From positions 1 through 48,441 of the forward strand of contig JANQED010000162.1 in assembly GCA_028278545.1 (NCBI GenBank): a stretch of DNA of 48,441 nucleotides, read 5' to 3'. Under the pieces are notes generated by a model. The model saw only the letters and a list, made by a program, of their open reading frames with translations, did not search any database and had not been told where the DNA came from. This document shows, in pieces, positions 8,835 to 17,421 of this stretch. This DNA comes from Anaerolineales bacterium (GTDB lineage Bacteria; Chloroflexota; Anaerolineae; Anaerolineales; UBA11858). Within the stretch, counting starts at the first letter, position 1. The number at the start of each line of letters is the position of its first letter. Made by a program: the position numbers and the translations under genes.

Positions 8835-9179
8835 ATGGCAAGTGAACTAATAATTGACGAAGAAGACCTGGCATATGGGCTAGAGATCATTCAGCAAATC
8901 TCCGCGTTTAGACCTTATTCATCGTACAGTTTTCAGCTTTCCCCAAAGGGATTTAGCGCGGTCAGTGAAGTGAGAGAATTGGTGGAGTGGGGGATGGGAA
9001 AAAATATGCACAAAATGAAGGAAGCAGCATTGGAAATACTTGACTCTGTGTTGGCATATTCTCCTGAAGAACGGGTGAATATGAATCTCACAGAATATGA
9101 GTGCAAATCGATAGAGGCTGTAGCGGGGCTGATTGAAAGGTCATTAGACAAGCAAAAAGACGGCGTGCTGCGCAAATAA
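8835..9179 (+). CDS. Small protein of unknown function
   Basis: A 114-residue soluble protein beginning MASELIIDEED, with GGAG eight bases before the ATG. It is predicted to be mostly helical, rich in Glu and Lys, with no cysteine pair, membrane segment or signal peptide. I do not recognise the family. It stands alone, with its own extended -10 promoter and a long leader, and its neighbours on both sides belong to unrelated functions. A regulator or small adaptor is possible but unsupported. Confidence 0.65.
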   Translation: MASELIIDEEDLAYGLEIIQQISAFRPYSSYSFQLSPKGFSAVSEVRELVEWGMGKNMHKMKEAALEILDSVLAYSPEERVNMNLTEYECKSIEAVAGLIERSLDKQKDGVLRK

Positions 9180-9219
9180 TTCCCCGTGTGACTGCGACAC
9201 CGTTAGGGTTGTTGGCTGT

Positions 9220-10500
9220 TCACATATGCAATAGCGGCTCAATATTTTGGCGAAAAATGGCGTCCCAGCTCAGGGTCTGGCGCACGCGTCTGCGCAGGCG
9301 ATGGGTTGGGGTTTCTTCCATCCACGTGACAATACGACCTGCCACCAAGCCGGGGTCTTCTGCAAGGTCAAACATGATCACATCTTTGCCCCCTATCTCG
9401 GTGGCAGCCGGGAATTCAGTGCCAATCACGGGCAACCCGACCAATCCTGCTTCAACGACCGGCATACCAAATCCCTCCCGGTGACTGGGCATAAACATCA
9501 TATCGCTGACGCGATAAAAATCACTCACGATCTGGTGATCAATGGTGAACGGTTTGGTTGGGTCTGGCCCATGTTCGAACACGAAACGGAATTCGTCGAC
9601 GATGTTATATTCGTGGCGAAGCTCTTGTAATTCTTTGAAATACGACATGCTGTCCTCATCGTGGGGGTCTGGGGGTCCCGTGAGGATTAACTGAGGCTTA
9701 TAACCGCTGGCTTTTAAAGCTGCCACCACTTGCATAGAAAACTCGATATTCTTTCGCAGGGTAACCCGGACAGGCATCAGCAGCACCAGGTCGCTTTCGA
9801 GCAGCCCCAGCTTGTTGATCAGTTTTCTCCCTTCTTGCGATAACCCCAGCAGTTTCTCTCGATCTACCCCATTATAGATCACCTTGATTTGCGTTGATGG
9901 ACACTTGAACACCTTGGACAGCGTGTGCTGGCGCGCTTGAGAGACAACCACGTAGATGATCTCACTGAGGCAAGTGCGCAGCACATCCCAGGGGTAGCCG
10001 GGGTGGACCATGGTGCGAAAATGTGGGTCTGCCCAACTGAAATCATGACACCAGGCAATGCACTTTTTGAGGGTGCCGTTCTCCACCATGCGGAACAGTG
10101 CGACTGTCATCGGCAGGTTAATGTGGATCGTGTACATGTTGTGGACGATGACAACATGGTAGTTCTTTAGTCTTTCAGCCATTTCTCCCATTAATTCTTC
10201 TACCAATGAGTCGAATTCTGGGGGAATCTCTCCTTTGATCAGTTTGTCGTTGATTTCGAGGATATCTGGATGAAGTGAATCCATTCTGGGGAGGAGGTGT
10301 AGATTCGCGCCAGCAGGCAGAGCGTCTTGTTCGCCTCGGCCAGCAATGATATCAATGGGATAACCATGCTCGATGAACGAGCGGGCATGGGCCTCGATGA
10401 CAGCTTCAACGCCGCCAATCACCGGGGGTGCTGAGTAATGCAGGAGCGCGGTTCTTGGTTTATCGATCCTTTCTTTTCTTTCTTTCACGTGTGCGTTCAT
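9220..10500 (-). CDS. GT4-family glycosyltransferase
   Basis: 426 residues with a GT-B fold layout. The N-terminal domain opens with a glycine-rich PPVIGGVEAVIE loop. The C-terminal nucleotide-sugar domain holds the LLMPVRVTLRKNIE strand-helix and the EX7E segment REGFGMPVVEAGLVG. It would transfer a sugar from an NDP-sugar in the cytoplasm; the acceptor is unknown. The ATG at 10500 has GGAAG upstream and overlaps the end of the preceding hydrolase gene by 41 bases, so the two are one transcription unit. Pairing with a GH63-like hydrolase fits synthesis and turnover of a small glycoside solute such as a glucosylglycerate-type osmolyte, but this is inference. Confidence 0.88.
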   Translation of the reverse strand: MNAHVKERKERIDKPRTALLHYSAPPVIGGVEAVIEAHARSFIEHGYPIDIIAGRGEQDALPAGANLHLLPRMDSLHPDILEINDKLIKGEIPPEFDSLVEELMGEMAERLKNYHVVIVHNMYTIHINLPMTVALFRMVENGTLKKCIAWCHDFSWADPHFRTMVHPGYPWDVLRTCLSEIIYVVVSQARQHTLSKVFKCPSTQIKVIYNGVDREKLLGLSQEGRKLINKLGLLESDLVLLMPVRVTLRKNIEFSMQVVAALKASGYKPQLILTGPPDPHDEDSMSYFKELQELRHEYNIVDEFRFVFEHGPDPTKPFTIDHQIVSDFYRVSDMMFMPSHREGFGMPVVEAGLVGLPVIGTEFPAATEIGGKDVIMFDLAEDPGLVAGRIVTWMEETPTHRLRRRVRQTLSWDAIFRQNIEPLLHM

Positions 10501-12256
10501 TTTCTGCTTCCTGGCTGGCTTGAATAGCTAAGTCGATGAAGACGGCTGCACTCCAGCCGAAGATATCAGCCGCCGTAGGAGGAGGTTCCCCGGTCATGGC
10601 GTTATAGTATTCATAGATGCTGGGATGCTCCATCATCATGTGCAACGTTTTCTTGAGTAGTTGATCGGCCAGTTCAAATTGGTCGATTTGTTTCAAGGCT
10701 TCGATGAAGAAATAATTGATGTTGACCCATACCGGGCCGCGCCACATGGTTACGGGGTCGAAATGGGGGTCATTGTATGCCACTGAGGGCAATTGAAAAT
10801 CTCCCCAGAACATATCTGGGTTGGTGAGGTGCGAGATCAAGCGGTCGCGAATGTGATCTGGTAGCTGTCCGGTCCATAGAGGGTATAAATTGAAGGGCGT
10901 CACGACCCGAATAGTTTCGTTTTCGTGCATCGCCCAGAATAGTCCCGCCTCTTCGTCCCAAAAGTGTTCGATCATGCGGTGTACAATCGCCGTAGTGCGC
11001 CTGCGCCACATTTCGGCCTCAGCGTCCATGCCGAGGATTTCGGCGATCATTGCGAGGGAGCCCATTTGAACACAAAGATAGGTGTTCAGGTCAGGGGATT
11101 CCACCGGCATGCCATAGTCCCATAGGGGATTGTCATCCAAACCGGAAGAATATGGATGGTTGTACTGCGCAATGCCATCCACATCGTCGTCGTTCATGCT
11201 GAACCACCACGCGTTCCAACGTACCAGGGGTACGTAGATTTCCTTTAGGAATTCTTCATCGGGGTCAGTTTCATGCAGTTTTAGAGCCGCCCACGCTAAA
11301 ATGGGTGGCTTGGTTACCTCGGCACGAAAGGGTATTTCGATTTCGGCGATAACGCCTTCATCATAGACGGCATCCGGGATCATGCCGTCATCTAATTGGT
11401 GTGCGATCATCGCCCGGATTTGGTTTCGGGCCAGATTGCAGTCTACATGACGGAATGCAAGCGCATGCATGGCGCTGTCCCACAACCAGAGGCCGATGTA
11501 GTTGATCTTGGATGGTGTCATCGCTTCATAGGCCACGACCCCCCGCGGGCTGATGAGGTTGTTCGCCATGATCCACCAGGCATAGGCGTACTTACTTTGA
11601 TATTCTTCCAAAACCGGAGGGACTTTTTCATACCAGTTGAGCCATCGCTGTTCAGACGCGGTTGAAGACATCGAGAATGGTTTTACGTCATGATTGAGAT
11701 CTGAGTTCCCAGCGATGCTGATGGCGAATGCACAATCATTCCCCGCCTTCACCAGGTAATGCACGCTGTAGCCGCCGTCTTCTGGTGTTATGCGATTGAC
11801 AAGGCTTTCGCCGTTGCTGGTATAGGCCAAATTGCGGATGAATTTAAAATGACCACCCTGTTCAGTTTCTTTCCAGAACTGGGGCGCGACGTGGAATTTT
11901 ATGCCTATGGTTTTCTGTTGGGGCAATCCGATCGAAACCGTGTTGCGATCCTGGAAAACCAGCCCTATCTCCCCCAGTTGGGTTGTAAAAGACAGCTTAT
12001 GGGGAAAAGATGTCACCTCGAATTCTAGTTTTTTGCCATGTTCGTCTGTAAATATGAGATCACTTATGAACGGCGGGCGTAGACGATAGGCGTCCAATCC
12101 GGGTTCAATGGCAGTCAGTCTTTCGGCAAGTTTGATGAACAAACTGCTGTCGTCTTTTTCTCGGTAGATGAGCAGGCGCGAGCCGCGGTCGCTGAAGGGG
12201 ACGCGAGTGATATCGATATGATTACGGAGCAAGTTCAAGTATTGAGATGAGATCAT
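10460..12256 (-). CDS. GH63-like / trehalase-like glycoside hydrolase
   Basis: 598 residues. The first ~200 form a beta-rich domain. An (alpha/alpha)6 catalytic domain follows, recognisable from LWLWDSAMHALAF near residue 248, GMIPDAVYDEG, YGMPVESPDLN and MWRGPVWVNINYFF near 520. These segments are typical of mannosylglycerate or glucosylglycerate hydrolases and related GH63/GH37 proteins. No signal peptide is visible, so it is cytoplasmic. No Shine-Dalgarno lies before the ATG; instead a TATAAT sits seven bases upstream, suggesting a leaderless mRNA. It overlaps the downstream GT4 gene by 41 bases. Exact substrate is unknown. Confidence 0.85.
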   Translation of the reverse strand: MISSQYLNLLRNHIDITRVPFSDRGSRLLIYREKDDSSLFIKLAERLTAIEPGLDAYRLRPPFISDLIFTDEHGKKLEFEVTSFPHKLSFTTQLGEIGLVFQDRNTVSIGLPQQKTIGIKFHVAPQFWKETEQGGHFKFIRNLAYTSNGESLVNRITPEDGGYSVHYLVKAGNDCAFAISIAGNSDLNHDVKPFSMSSTASEQRWLNWYEKVPPVLEEYQSKYAYAWWIMANNLISPRGVVAYEAMTPSKINYIGLWLWDSAMHALAFRHVDCNLARNQIRAMIAHQLDDGMIPDAVYDEGVIAEIEIPFRAEVTKPPILAWAALKLHETDPDEEFLKEIYVPLVRWNAWWFSMNDDDVDGIAQYNHPYSSGLDDNPLWDYGMPVESPDLNTYLCVQMGSLAMIAEILGMDAEAEMWRRRTTAIVHRMIEHFWDEEAGLFWAMHENETIRVVTPFNLYPLWTGQLPDHIRDRLISHLTNPDMFWGDFQLPSVAYNDPHFDPVTMWRGPVWVNINYFFIEALKQIDQFELADQLLKKTLHMMMEHPSIYEYYNAMTGEPPPTAADIFGWSAAVFIDLAIQASQEAENERTRERKKRKDR

Positions 12257-12263
12257 GGGTAAT

Positions 12264-12269
12264 ATTATA
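12264..12269 (-). promoter_or_regulatory. -10 box for leaderless hydrolase-glycosyltransferase mRNA
   Basis: TATAAT on the minus strand ends seven bases before the ATG at 12256, placing the expected transcription start at the start codon. No good -35 is seen at 17-18 bases. Confidence 0.45.
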
Positions 12270-12373
12270 GTGTATCTCTGGAAGATTGACGCCTGGTCGC
12301 GGATCCTGCTTCGCTTTTTACGTTGTGTATAATCTTACTGGAGGTTCATTCGTGAGATATCAAGGAGAGATCA

Positions 12374-13402
12374 ATGAAAGCAGTTCAACTGATCGAGCTA
12401 GGTCAGCCTCTAGAGATGCAGGAAATCCCAATCCCTGGAGTTGGCAGCCATGATGTGTTGGTGAGGATCAAAGCGGCGGGGATTTGCCATTCCGATGCCC
12501 ACTACCGGGCAGGGGTTTCGCCGGTGCATCCCTTACCGATGACCCTGGGTCACGAAGTCTCAGGCGTGGTTGAAAAAGTCGGTTCAGGTGTGAAAGGGTT
12601 GCAAGCAGGAGAGTGGGTGTGCCTGCACTATATGGTCACGTGTGGGAATTGCGAGTACTGCAATATGGGCAATGAGCAGTTTTGCACCACTGGCTCGATG
12701 ATTGGGAAATACCGCCCCGGGGGGTATGCCGAGTATATCAGCCTGCCGGCGAGGAGCGTTTTTAAACTGCCTGAAGAAATCCCTTTCGAGCAGGGCGCGA
12801 TCATGATGTGCTCGTCGTCGACCTCGTACCATGCGCTCAAGAAGACGCGCCTGGAACCTGGGGAGACGGTCGCTGTTTTTGGGGTAGGCGGCCTGGGGAT
12901 GTCGGCGGTGCAGTTGGCCCAGGCAATGGGAGCTGTGAGAGTTTTCGCTGTGGATATTAGTCCCGAGAAGTTGGCCTTGGCCGAATATTATGGCGCAATC
13001 TCCATCGCTGCCCAGGAGCTCGACCCGGTGGCTGAGATCAAGCGTTTGACTGATGGCTGCGGAGTCGATGTGGCCCTGGAATTAATTGGCCTCCCTGTGA
13101 CCATGCGGCAGGCTATCGACGCCCTGGCGGTCTTTGGGCGCGTGGGCCTGGTGGGGTTGAATGAGGAGAAGATCGAAATTGACCCCTATGTGGAGTTGTT
13201 GTGCAGGGAAGCAGAAATCATCGGTGTGTCAGATCACCTTGCCAGCGAATTACCGGCCCTAATCGAGTTTGTGAGAACGGGAAAACTGGATCTTTCTAGG
13301 GTAATTTCGGATACCATTCCCCTGGATGCAGACGTGATCAATGGCGTTTTCGATCAGCTCGACTCCTACAGCCACGCCGGGCGGGTGGTGATCACTCCTT
13401 AG
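12374..13402 (+). CDS. Zinc-dependent alcohol dehydrogenase (MDR family)
   Basis: 342 residues with the complete medium-chain dehydrogenase layout. Catalytic zinc ligands are C38, H60-E61 and probably C146. The structural zinc loop has C90, C93, C96 and C104. The Rossmann NAD(P) motif GVGGLG starts at residue 170, and Asp in VFAVDIS suggests preference for NAD. It would oxidise an alcohol or reduce an aldehyde in the cytoplasm. The ATG has a strong AAGGAGAG site; a TATAAT at 12328-12333 is a possible -10. The gene stands alone and its 3' end overlaps the convergent YbaK gene by 11 bases. Confidence 0.92.
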   Translation: MKAVQLIELGQPLEMQEIPIPGVGSHDVLVRIKAAGICHSDAHYRAGVSPVHPLPMTLGHEVSGVVEKVGSGVKGLQAGEWVCLHYMVTCGNCEYCNMGNEQFCTTGSMIGKYRPGGYAEYISLPARSVFKLPEEIPFEQGAIMMCSSSTSYHALKKTRLEPGETVAVFGVGGLGMSAVQLAQAMGAVRVFAVDISPEKLALAEYYGAISIAAQELDPVAEIKRLTDGCGVDVALELIGLPVTMRQAIDALAVFGRVGLVGLNEEKIEIDPYVELLCREAEIIGVSDHLASELPALIEFVRTGKLDLSRVISDTIPLDADVINGVFDQLDSYSHAGRVVITP

Positions 13403-13874
13403 GCGCGGCGATTGGAGCCAGAATCGCTCCGGACAGTTTAATCAGGTCGCTTGCAGCGAGTTCCAGCCCCGCCATGGGGTCGCCGCTGCTGATGTTGACC
13501 TTCTCACATTGAGCAATGGCCTCGTCGAAGATGACAGGGATGTCTTTGGGAAGGCACAAAGGCGCTACTGCTCCTTGCGTGTAGCCGGTTATGTTGGAGA
13601 TTTCCTCGGCAGAGGCAAAGCTCAATCGTCGCCACTCACCTGGGAGGTGGCCCCGCACAGCCTGTGGGTCGAGGCGTGAATCTCCCGTCACGCAGGCCAT
13701 CACATAGCGACGTTTTTTCTTCTCGCGTAGCAGGATGGATTTGACCATTTCCTCCTTGACAACGCCGCGCTGAGATGCCGCAGCTTCGACAGTGAAAACT
13801 GGTTCAGTATGCGGCAGCAGGCGATAAGAGATGCCTTGGGCGTCTAGCAATTGGGTTATCCTGGTTGTGAACAT
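13392..13874 (-). CDS. YbaK/EbsC-type aminoacyl-tRNA deacylase
   Basis: 160 residues from the ATG at 13874. The YbaK/ProX fold is recognised from the N-terminal LLPHTEPVFTVEAAA, the lysine-rich MVKSILLREKKKRRYVMA strand, and the GYTQGAVAPL and VNISSGDPMAGLEL segments. Such proteins hydrolyse misacylated tRNA, typically Cys-tRNA(Pro) or Ala-tRNA(Pro). A longer frame reaching 13940 would run across a textbook promoter, so the shorter start is preferred. That promoter places the transcription start at or next to the ATG, making the mRNA leaderless. Confidence 0.88.
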   Translation of the reverse strand: MFTTRITQLLDAQGISYRLLPHTEPVFTVEAAASQRGVVKEEMVKSILLREKKKRRYVMACVTGDSRLDPQAVRGHLPGEWRRLSFASAEEISNITGYTQGAVAPLCLPKDIPVIFDEAIAQCEKVNISSGDPMAGLELAASDLIKLSGAILAPIAAPKE

Positions 13875-13880
13875 TTTTGA

Positions 13881-13909
13881 AGTATAGCGTTGGCGAATTG
13901 GGTTGTCAA
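13881..13909 (-). promoter_or_regulatory. Sigma70-type promoter for the YbaK gene
   Basis: On the minus strand, TTGACA (13904-13909), a 17-base spacer and TATACT (13881-13886). The -10 ends six bases before the ATG at 13874, so transcription should start at the start codon. Confidence 0.8.
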
Positions 13910-13933
13910 TTTGCCAGCCGGATTGGACGAACG

Positions 13934-13962
13934 TTGACAAAAGCCCCCACCTGAGATATATT
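13934..13962 (+). promoter_or_regulatory. Promoter P1 upstream of the ABC importer operon, with direct-repeat operator
   Basis: TTGACA (13934-13939), a 17-base spacer and TATATT (13957-13962). The -10 overlaps two copies of ATATATTAG (13956-13964 and 13967-13975) set 11 bases apart, one helical turn, a plausible regulator site. The 13875-14352 gap otherwise holds promoter P2 and a mini-ORF. Confidence 0.65.
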
Positions 13963-14094
13963 AGTAATATATTAGCTGTATACTAAGTGATTGCATCAAC
14001 GGGATCGCCAAACCCGAGAAAGAGCAATCTGTTGTGCTTGGAGTGTGTTTCGGGGGCTGCCAGCCTGTTTTTATAGTGATTTTATGGAGAAAAC

Positions 14095-14123
14095 TTGGCA
14101 TGCATCTCTGGTTATGTTATGAT
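14095..14123 (+). promoter_or_regulatory. Promoter P2 upstream of the ABC importer operon
   Basis: TTGGCA (14095-14100), a 17-base spacer and TATGAT (14118-14123). Transcripts from here would carry a leader of about 220 bases that includes the mini-ORF at 14290. Confidence 0.6.
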
Positions 14124-14289
14124 GTAAATGTTCTCAGACTTGTTCCAGTATTCTCCAAACAGCTTATCCGTATTTCAAAACCACATAAACAAAAAATTCA
14201 TTTTTGACGTTCTTGCCTGTTTGGCTAATTTTTCATAATCGGCTTGTAGAAATATCAGCATAATCATTGGAGTTCCTGAGGAGGTGCTA

Positions 14290-14328
14290 ATGCAAGGTAA
14301 GTTTTGTCTGGCTGTTGTTCGCTTTTAA
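14290..14328 (+). CDS. Possible 12-residue leader peptide
   Basis: A mini-ORF (MQGKFCLAVVRF, TAA) is preceded by a strong GAGGAGG site and ends 24 bases before the GTG of the binding-protein gene. Its good ribosome site and position suggest a leader peptide or an aid to ribosome loading for the highly expressed downstream gene. No run of regulatory codons is visible, so the role is uncertain. Confidence 0.4.
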   Translation: MQGKFCLAVVRF

Positions 14329-14352
14329 TTGAGTAATTAGGAGGAAGGACTA

Positions 14353-16038
14353 GTGAAGAAAAACAAGATTACCAAATATGATATGGAAAAAGTGCATCCT
14401 GCTATCCCAGATGCATATGATAAGTTAGAAGCGGGCCGTATCTCTCGGCGCGAGTTTTTGCGCTTCTCTACGCTGCTAGGTATGTCGGCTGGCGCGGCGC
14501 AGTTCCTTGCGGCCTGTGGTGCTCCTGCTGCTGAAGAAGCAGCCCCAGCCGAAGAAGCTGCCCCAGCCGCTAGTGGTATCAAGCGCGGTGGTACATTGAC
14601 AGGCTCAATGCAGCTCCAGCTTCTTGATCACCCTGCTCGCCTCTCCTGGGTTGAGGGTGCCAATGTTGTTCGCCAATTCTGTGAATACTTGACCCTGACA
14701 GGGCCTGATAACATCACCCGGCCTTACCTGCTTGAGAAGTGGGAAGCCAATGAGGATGTTACAGAATGGGACCTTTATCTGAATAAGGGCATTAAGTTCA
14801 ATAACGGTGATGAACTCACCGCAGATGATGTTCTGTTCACGATCGGTGAGTGGCTGAACCCCGATGTCGGCTCTTCGATTCTTGGGTTGATGTCCTACTT
14901 GAGCGGTATGCAGGATGTAGAGAAAGTCGATGACTATCACATCAAGCTGCACTTGCAGTTCGGCGATATCGCTGTGCCCGAACACCTCTTCCACTATCCG
15001 GCTGTCGTCCTGCATCGTGAATTCGAGGGCGACATCATCAAGAAACCCGTTGGTACCGGTGCGTTTACTTTGGAAGAGTATGCTGAAGGCGAGCGCGCCG
15101 TTTTCAAGCGCCGCGAGGATTACTGGCAGATGGGCGAGGATGGACAACCGTTGCCTTATCTTGACGAAATCATCTACGTCTCCACAGATAAGGATGCTGG
15201 TGTTGCCGCGCTGCAATCTGGTCAGGTAGATTCGTTGTATGACCCGCGCCCCACTGACTTCCAGGCCCTACAGGGTGTGGATGGGATCACCATCCGACCG
15301 GCCAGCACGGCTCAATGTCTGCTTGGCCGCATGCGCGTAGACCTGGAGCCTTGGGATGATGTGCGCGTCCGCAACGCCCTAAAGATGTGCCAGGACCGCG
15401 CCAAGATCTTGCAGCTGGCCTACTTCGGCGAGGGCGACCTCTCCTTGGATGCCCACGTTGCACCTGTCCACCCTTCTTACTGTGAAAAAGATATCCCTGC
15501 ATACGATCCTGAGGGCGCCAAGGCGCTGCTCGAGGAATATGCCGCCGAGAAGGGCATTGAACTGCCCCTCAAGGTCACGTTGGCTACCAAAAACGACCAG
15601 GCTGAGCCCGAGATCGCCCAGGCTTTGAAAGAGCTGGCTGAACCGGCTGGTTTCGAGATCGAGCTGGATATCACTGAGCCGGCTGGCTACTGGGATCGCT
15701 GGACGGAGGTCGATCTGGGTATCACCTCATGGACCCACCGGCCATTGGCTACCATGGTGCTACCGTTGGCTTACACAGAAGAGGCCATTGGTGCCTGGAA
15801 TGAGACCCGCTGGTTTGACTCTGAGTTCGAGGAAATCTTGCGCGAGGCTCAGGGGACGCTGGATGTCGAGGCTCGCCGCAGCCTGATGTGCAAGATCGAA
15901 GACATCATGCAAGAACGCGGCCCGATCTTCAACAGCTTCTGGAAGAGTGTTTGGAATGCCACGGCTTCCAAATTCCAGAATGTCAAGGCCCACCCCACAG
16001 CCTACGACCTCCTTTACGATGTTTGGATCGACGAATAA
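14353..16038 (+). CDS. ABC importer substrate-binding lipoprotein, SBP family 5 (Tat signal)
   Basis: 561 residues from a GTG with GGAGGAAGG upstream. The N-terminus has a twin-arginine signal (S31-R-R-E-F-L-R) followed by a lipobox ending at Cys55 (LAAC), then an Ala/Pro/Glu linker. It is therefore probably folded before export and anchored as a lipoprotein. The rest is the large two-lobed family 5 binding protein for peptides, opines, nickel or glycosides, including EKWEANEDVTEWDLYL and the GTGAFTLEEY segment. It heads an operon with two permeases, a double ATPase, a CBS protein and an MttB methyltransferase. This context points to a methylated amine or amino acid derivative as ligand (inference). 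Confidence 0.93.
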   Translation: MKKNKITKYDMEKVHPAIPDAYDKLEAGRISRREFLRFSTLLGMSAGAAQFLAACGAPAAEEAAPAEEAAPAASGIKRGGTLTGSMQLQLLDHPARLSWVEGANVVRQFCEYLTLTGPDNITRPYLLEKWEANEDVTEWDLYLNKGIKFNNGDELTADDVLFTIGEWLNPDVGSSILGLMSYLSGMQDVEKVDDYHIKLHLQFGDIAVPEHLFHYPAVVLHREFEGDIIKKPVGTGAFTLEEYAEGERAVFKRREDYWQMGEDGQPLPYLDEIIYVSTDKDAGVAALQSGQVDSLYDPRPTDFQALQGVDGITIRPASTAQCLLGRMRVDLEPWDDVRVRNALKMCQDRAKILQLAYFGEGDLSLDAHVAPVHPSYCEKDIPAYDPEGAKALLEEYAAEKGIELPLKVTLATKNDQAEPEIAQALKELAEPAGFEIELDITEPAGYWDRWTEVDLGITSWTHRPLATMVLPLAYTEEAIGAWNETRWFDSEFEEILREAQGTLDVEARRSLMCKIEDIMQERGPIFNSFWKSVWNATASKFQNVKAHPTAYDLLYDVWIDE

Positions 16039-16063
16039 AGTTTTGTCTTACAAGTGAAGATGA

Positions 16064-16092
16064 GAGGCCCGGATTCCCATGAGCCGGGCCTC
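16064..16092 (+). other. GC-rich stem-loop between binding-protein and permease genes
   Basis: GAGGCCCGG (16064-16072) pairs perfectly with CCGGGCCTC (16084-16092) across an 11-base loop. There is no U-tract, so it is more likely an mRNA 3'-stabilising or partial attenuation element that raises binding-protein output over the membrane subunits. Confidence 0.7.
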
Positions 16093-16112
16093 TTGCCCGA
16101 AGGAGCACAGTT

Positions 16113-17411
16113 ATGGCGCGATTTATCATTCGGAGTGTTATCTCAACCATTATTACCATGCTCCTGGTTTCTATCGCCCTATTTGTTCTAATTGAAGTAG
16201 GTAGTGGCGATATCACCGTGAAAATCCTGGGGGTTTTTTCCACACCAGAACAACGCGCCTCTTACCGCGCCCAGTTAGGCCTGGATGCGCCGGCCTGGCA
16301 ACGTTATATTGACTGGTTGATCGGCAACGATTGGCGGGCCAGGAGATTTGTAGGATATCCTTTGGTGACCGCAATTAACCCACAGACCGGTGAGGCCGAT
16401 TGGTGGGCCGATGTCGATGGTCAGTTGACGCGTTGGACATTGGAAGAAGGCCGTTTGCTTTCCCTGAAACGTCAGGAAGATGGCTCTACTACCTCCCATA
16501 TTGTGAGTGGGGTCTGGCAGGTTGATGAAGAGGGCCAAGAATACTTTTGGGGAGTAGATACCAAGAATAACGCCGTAATGTGGGTGCGCGGGGAAGGGGC
16601 TGAGGTCTGGGCGCTGACTAAAGCTGGTCTACGAAAAGAGGGAGATGGCCCGCAGAAATATATTCCCCTCCGTAAAGGCCTGTTGCGCGGTGATCCGGGC
16701 ATCTCACTGCAATATGGACGGCCCGTAGCTGTAACCCTGGTTTCGCGTATTCGTAATACCCTTGTCTTGGCGGGCGTTGCCTTTATCTTTATCATGCCAT
16801 TAGCTCTTTTCTTTGGTATTTTGGCAGGAATCAATGAGGGAAAGCCCTTAGATCGGATCATCTCGATTACCAGCCTGGGTTTTACTGCTACACCTGAGTT
16901 TGTGACCGGTATTTTTTTGATCATGATATTTGGGGTCTGGCTAAAGGTATTGCCTGCTGTGGCTATCTTTACCAGCCCCGATGCCATCTTTGAAGATCCA
17001 AAATTGCTGGCACTGCCTGTACTTACTCTGACCGCTATTGAACTGGGATATATTGCCCGGATGACGCGGGCAAGCATGGTTGAAGTCATGGATTCAGCCT
17101 ATATCCGCACAGCAATCATTAAAGGTATGCCAATTTCCAGGGTTGTCTTTCAACATGCCGTTCGCAACGCACTTATGGCCCCCATTACAATCATCATGCT
17201 GCACGTCAACTGGTTGGTCGGCGGCTTGGTGGTCGTAGAAGTGATCTTTGGGTATCCTGGATTGGGTTACTATATCTATAAATCGGCCATTTTTGGTGAC
17301 TTCAATGCTGTGGAAGCTGCTGCCATGGTGACAGTTGCGATTGCAATTATCACACGCTTGCTGGGTGACCTGGCCTATACGCTGCTGAACCCACGCATTC
17401 GCTATTCGTGA
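16113..17411 (+). CDS. ABC importer permease (DppB type) with extra extracytoplasmic domain
   Basis: 432 residues, about 100 more than usual DppB/OppB permeases. The first membrane helix lies at residues ~8-30. A soluble stretch at ~73-188 is inserted between the usual early loop (YIDWLIGND) and the normally adjacent GDPGISLQYGRPV segment. It is rich in Trp, Gly and Asp, with repeats such as ADWWADVDGQLTRW and VMWVRGEGAEVW suggesting small beta-hairpins or blades. The rest has the usual five membrane helices and the coupling EAA-like loop around ASMVEVMDSAYIRTA. It partners the DppC-type gene 10 bases downstream. The insert may contact the binding lipoprotein. Confidence 0.92.
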   Translation: MARFIIRSVISTIITMLLVSIALFVLIEVGSGDITVKILGVFSTPEQRASYRAQLGLDAPAWQRYIDWLIGNDWRARRFVGYPLVTAINPQTGEADWWADVDGQLTRWTLEEGRLLSLKRQEDGSTTSHIVSGVWQVDEEGQEYFWGVDTKNNAVMWVRGEGAEVWALTKAGLRKEGDGPQKYIPLRKGLLRGDPGISLQYGRPVAVTLVSRIRNTLVLAGVAFIFIMPLALFFGILAGINEGKPLDRIISITSLGFTATPEFVTGIFLIMIFGVWLKVLPAVAIFTSPDAIFEDPKLLALPVLTLTAIELGYIARMTRASMVEVMDSAYIRTAIIKGMPISRVVFQHAVRNALMAPITIIMLHVNWLVGGLVVVEVIFGYPGLGYYIYKSAIFGDFNAVEAAAMVTVAIAIITRLLGDLAYTLLNPRIRYS

Positions 17412-17421
17412 GGAGAGGATT

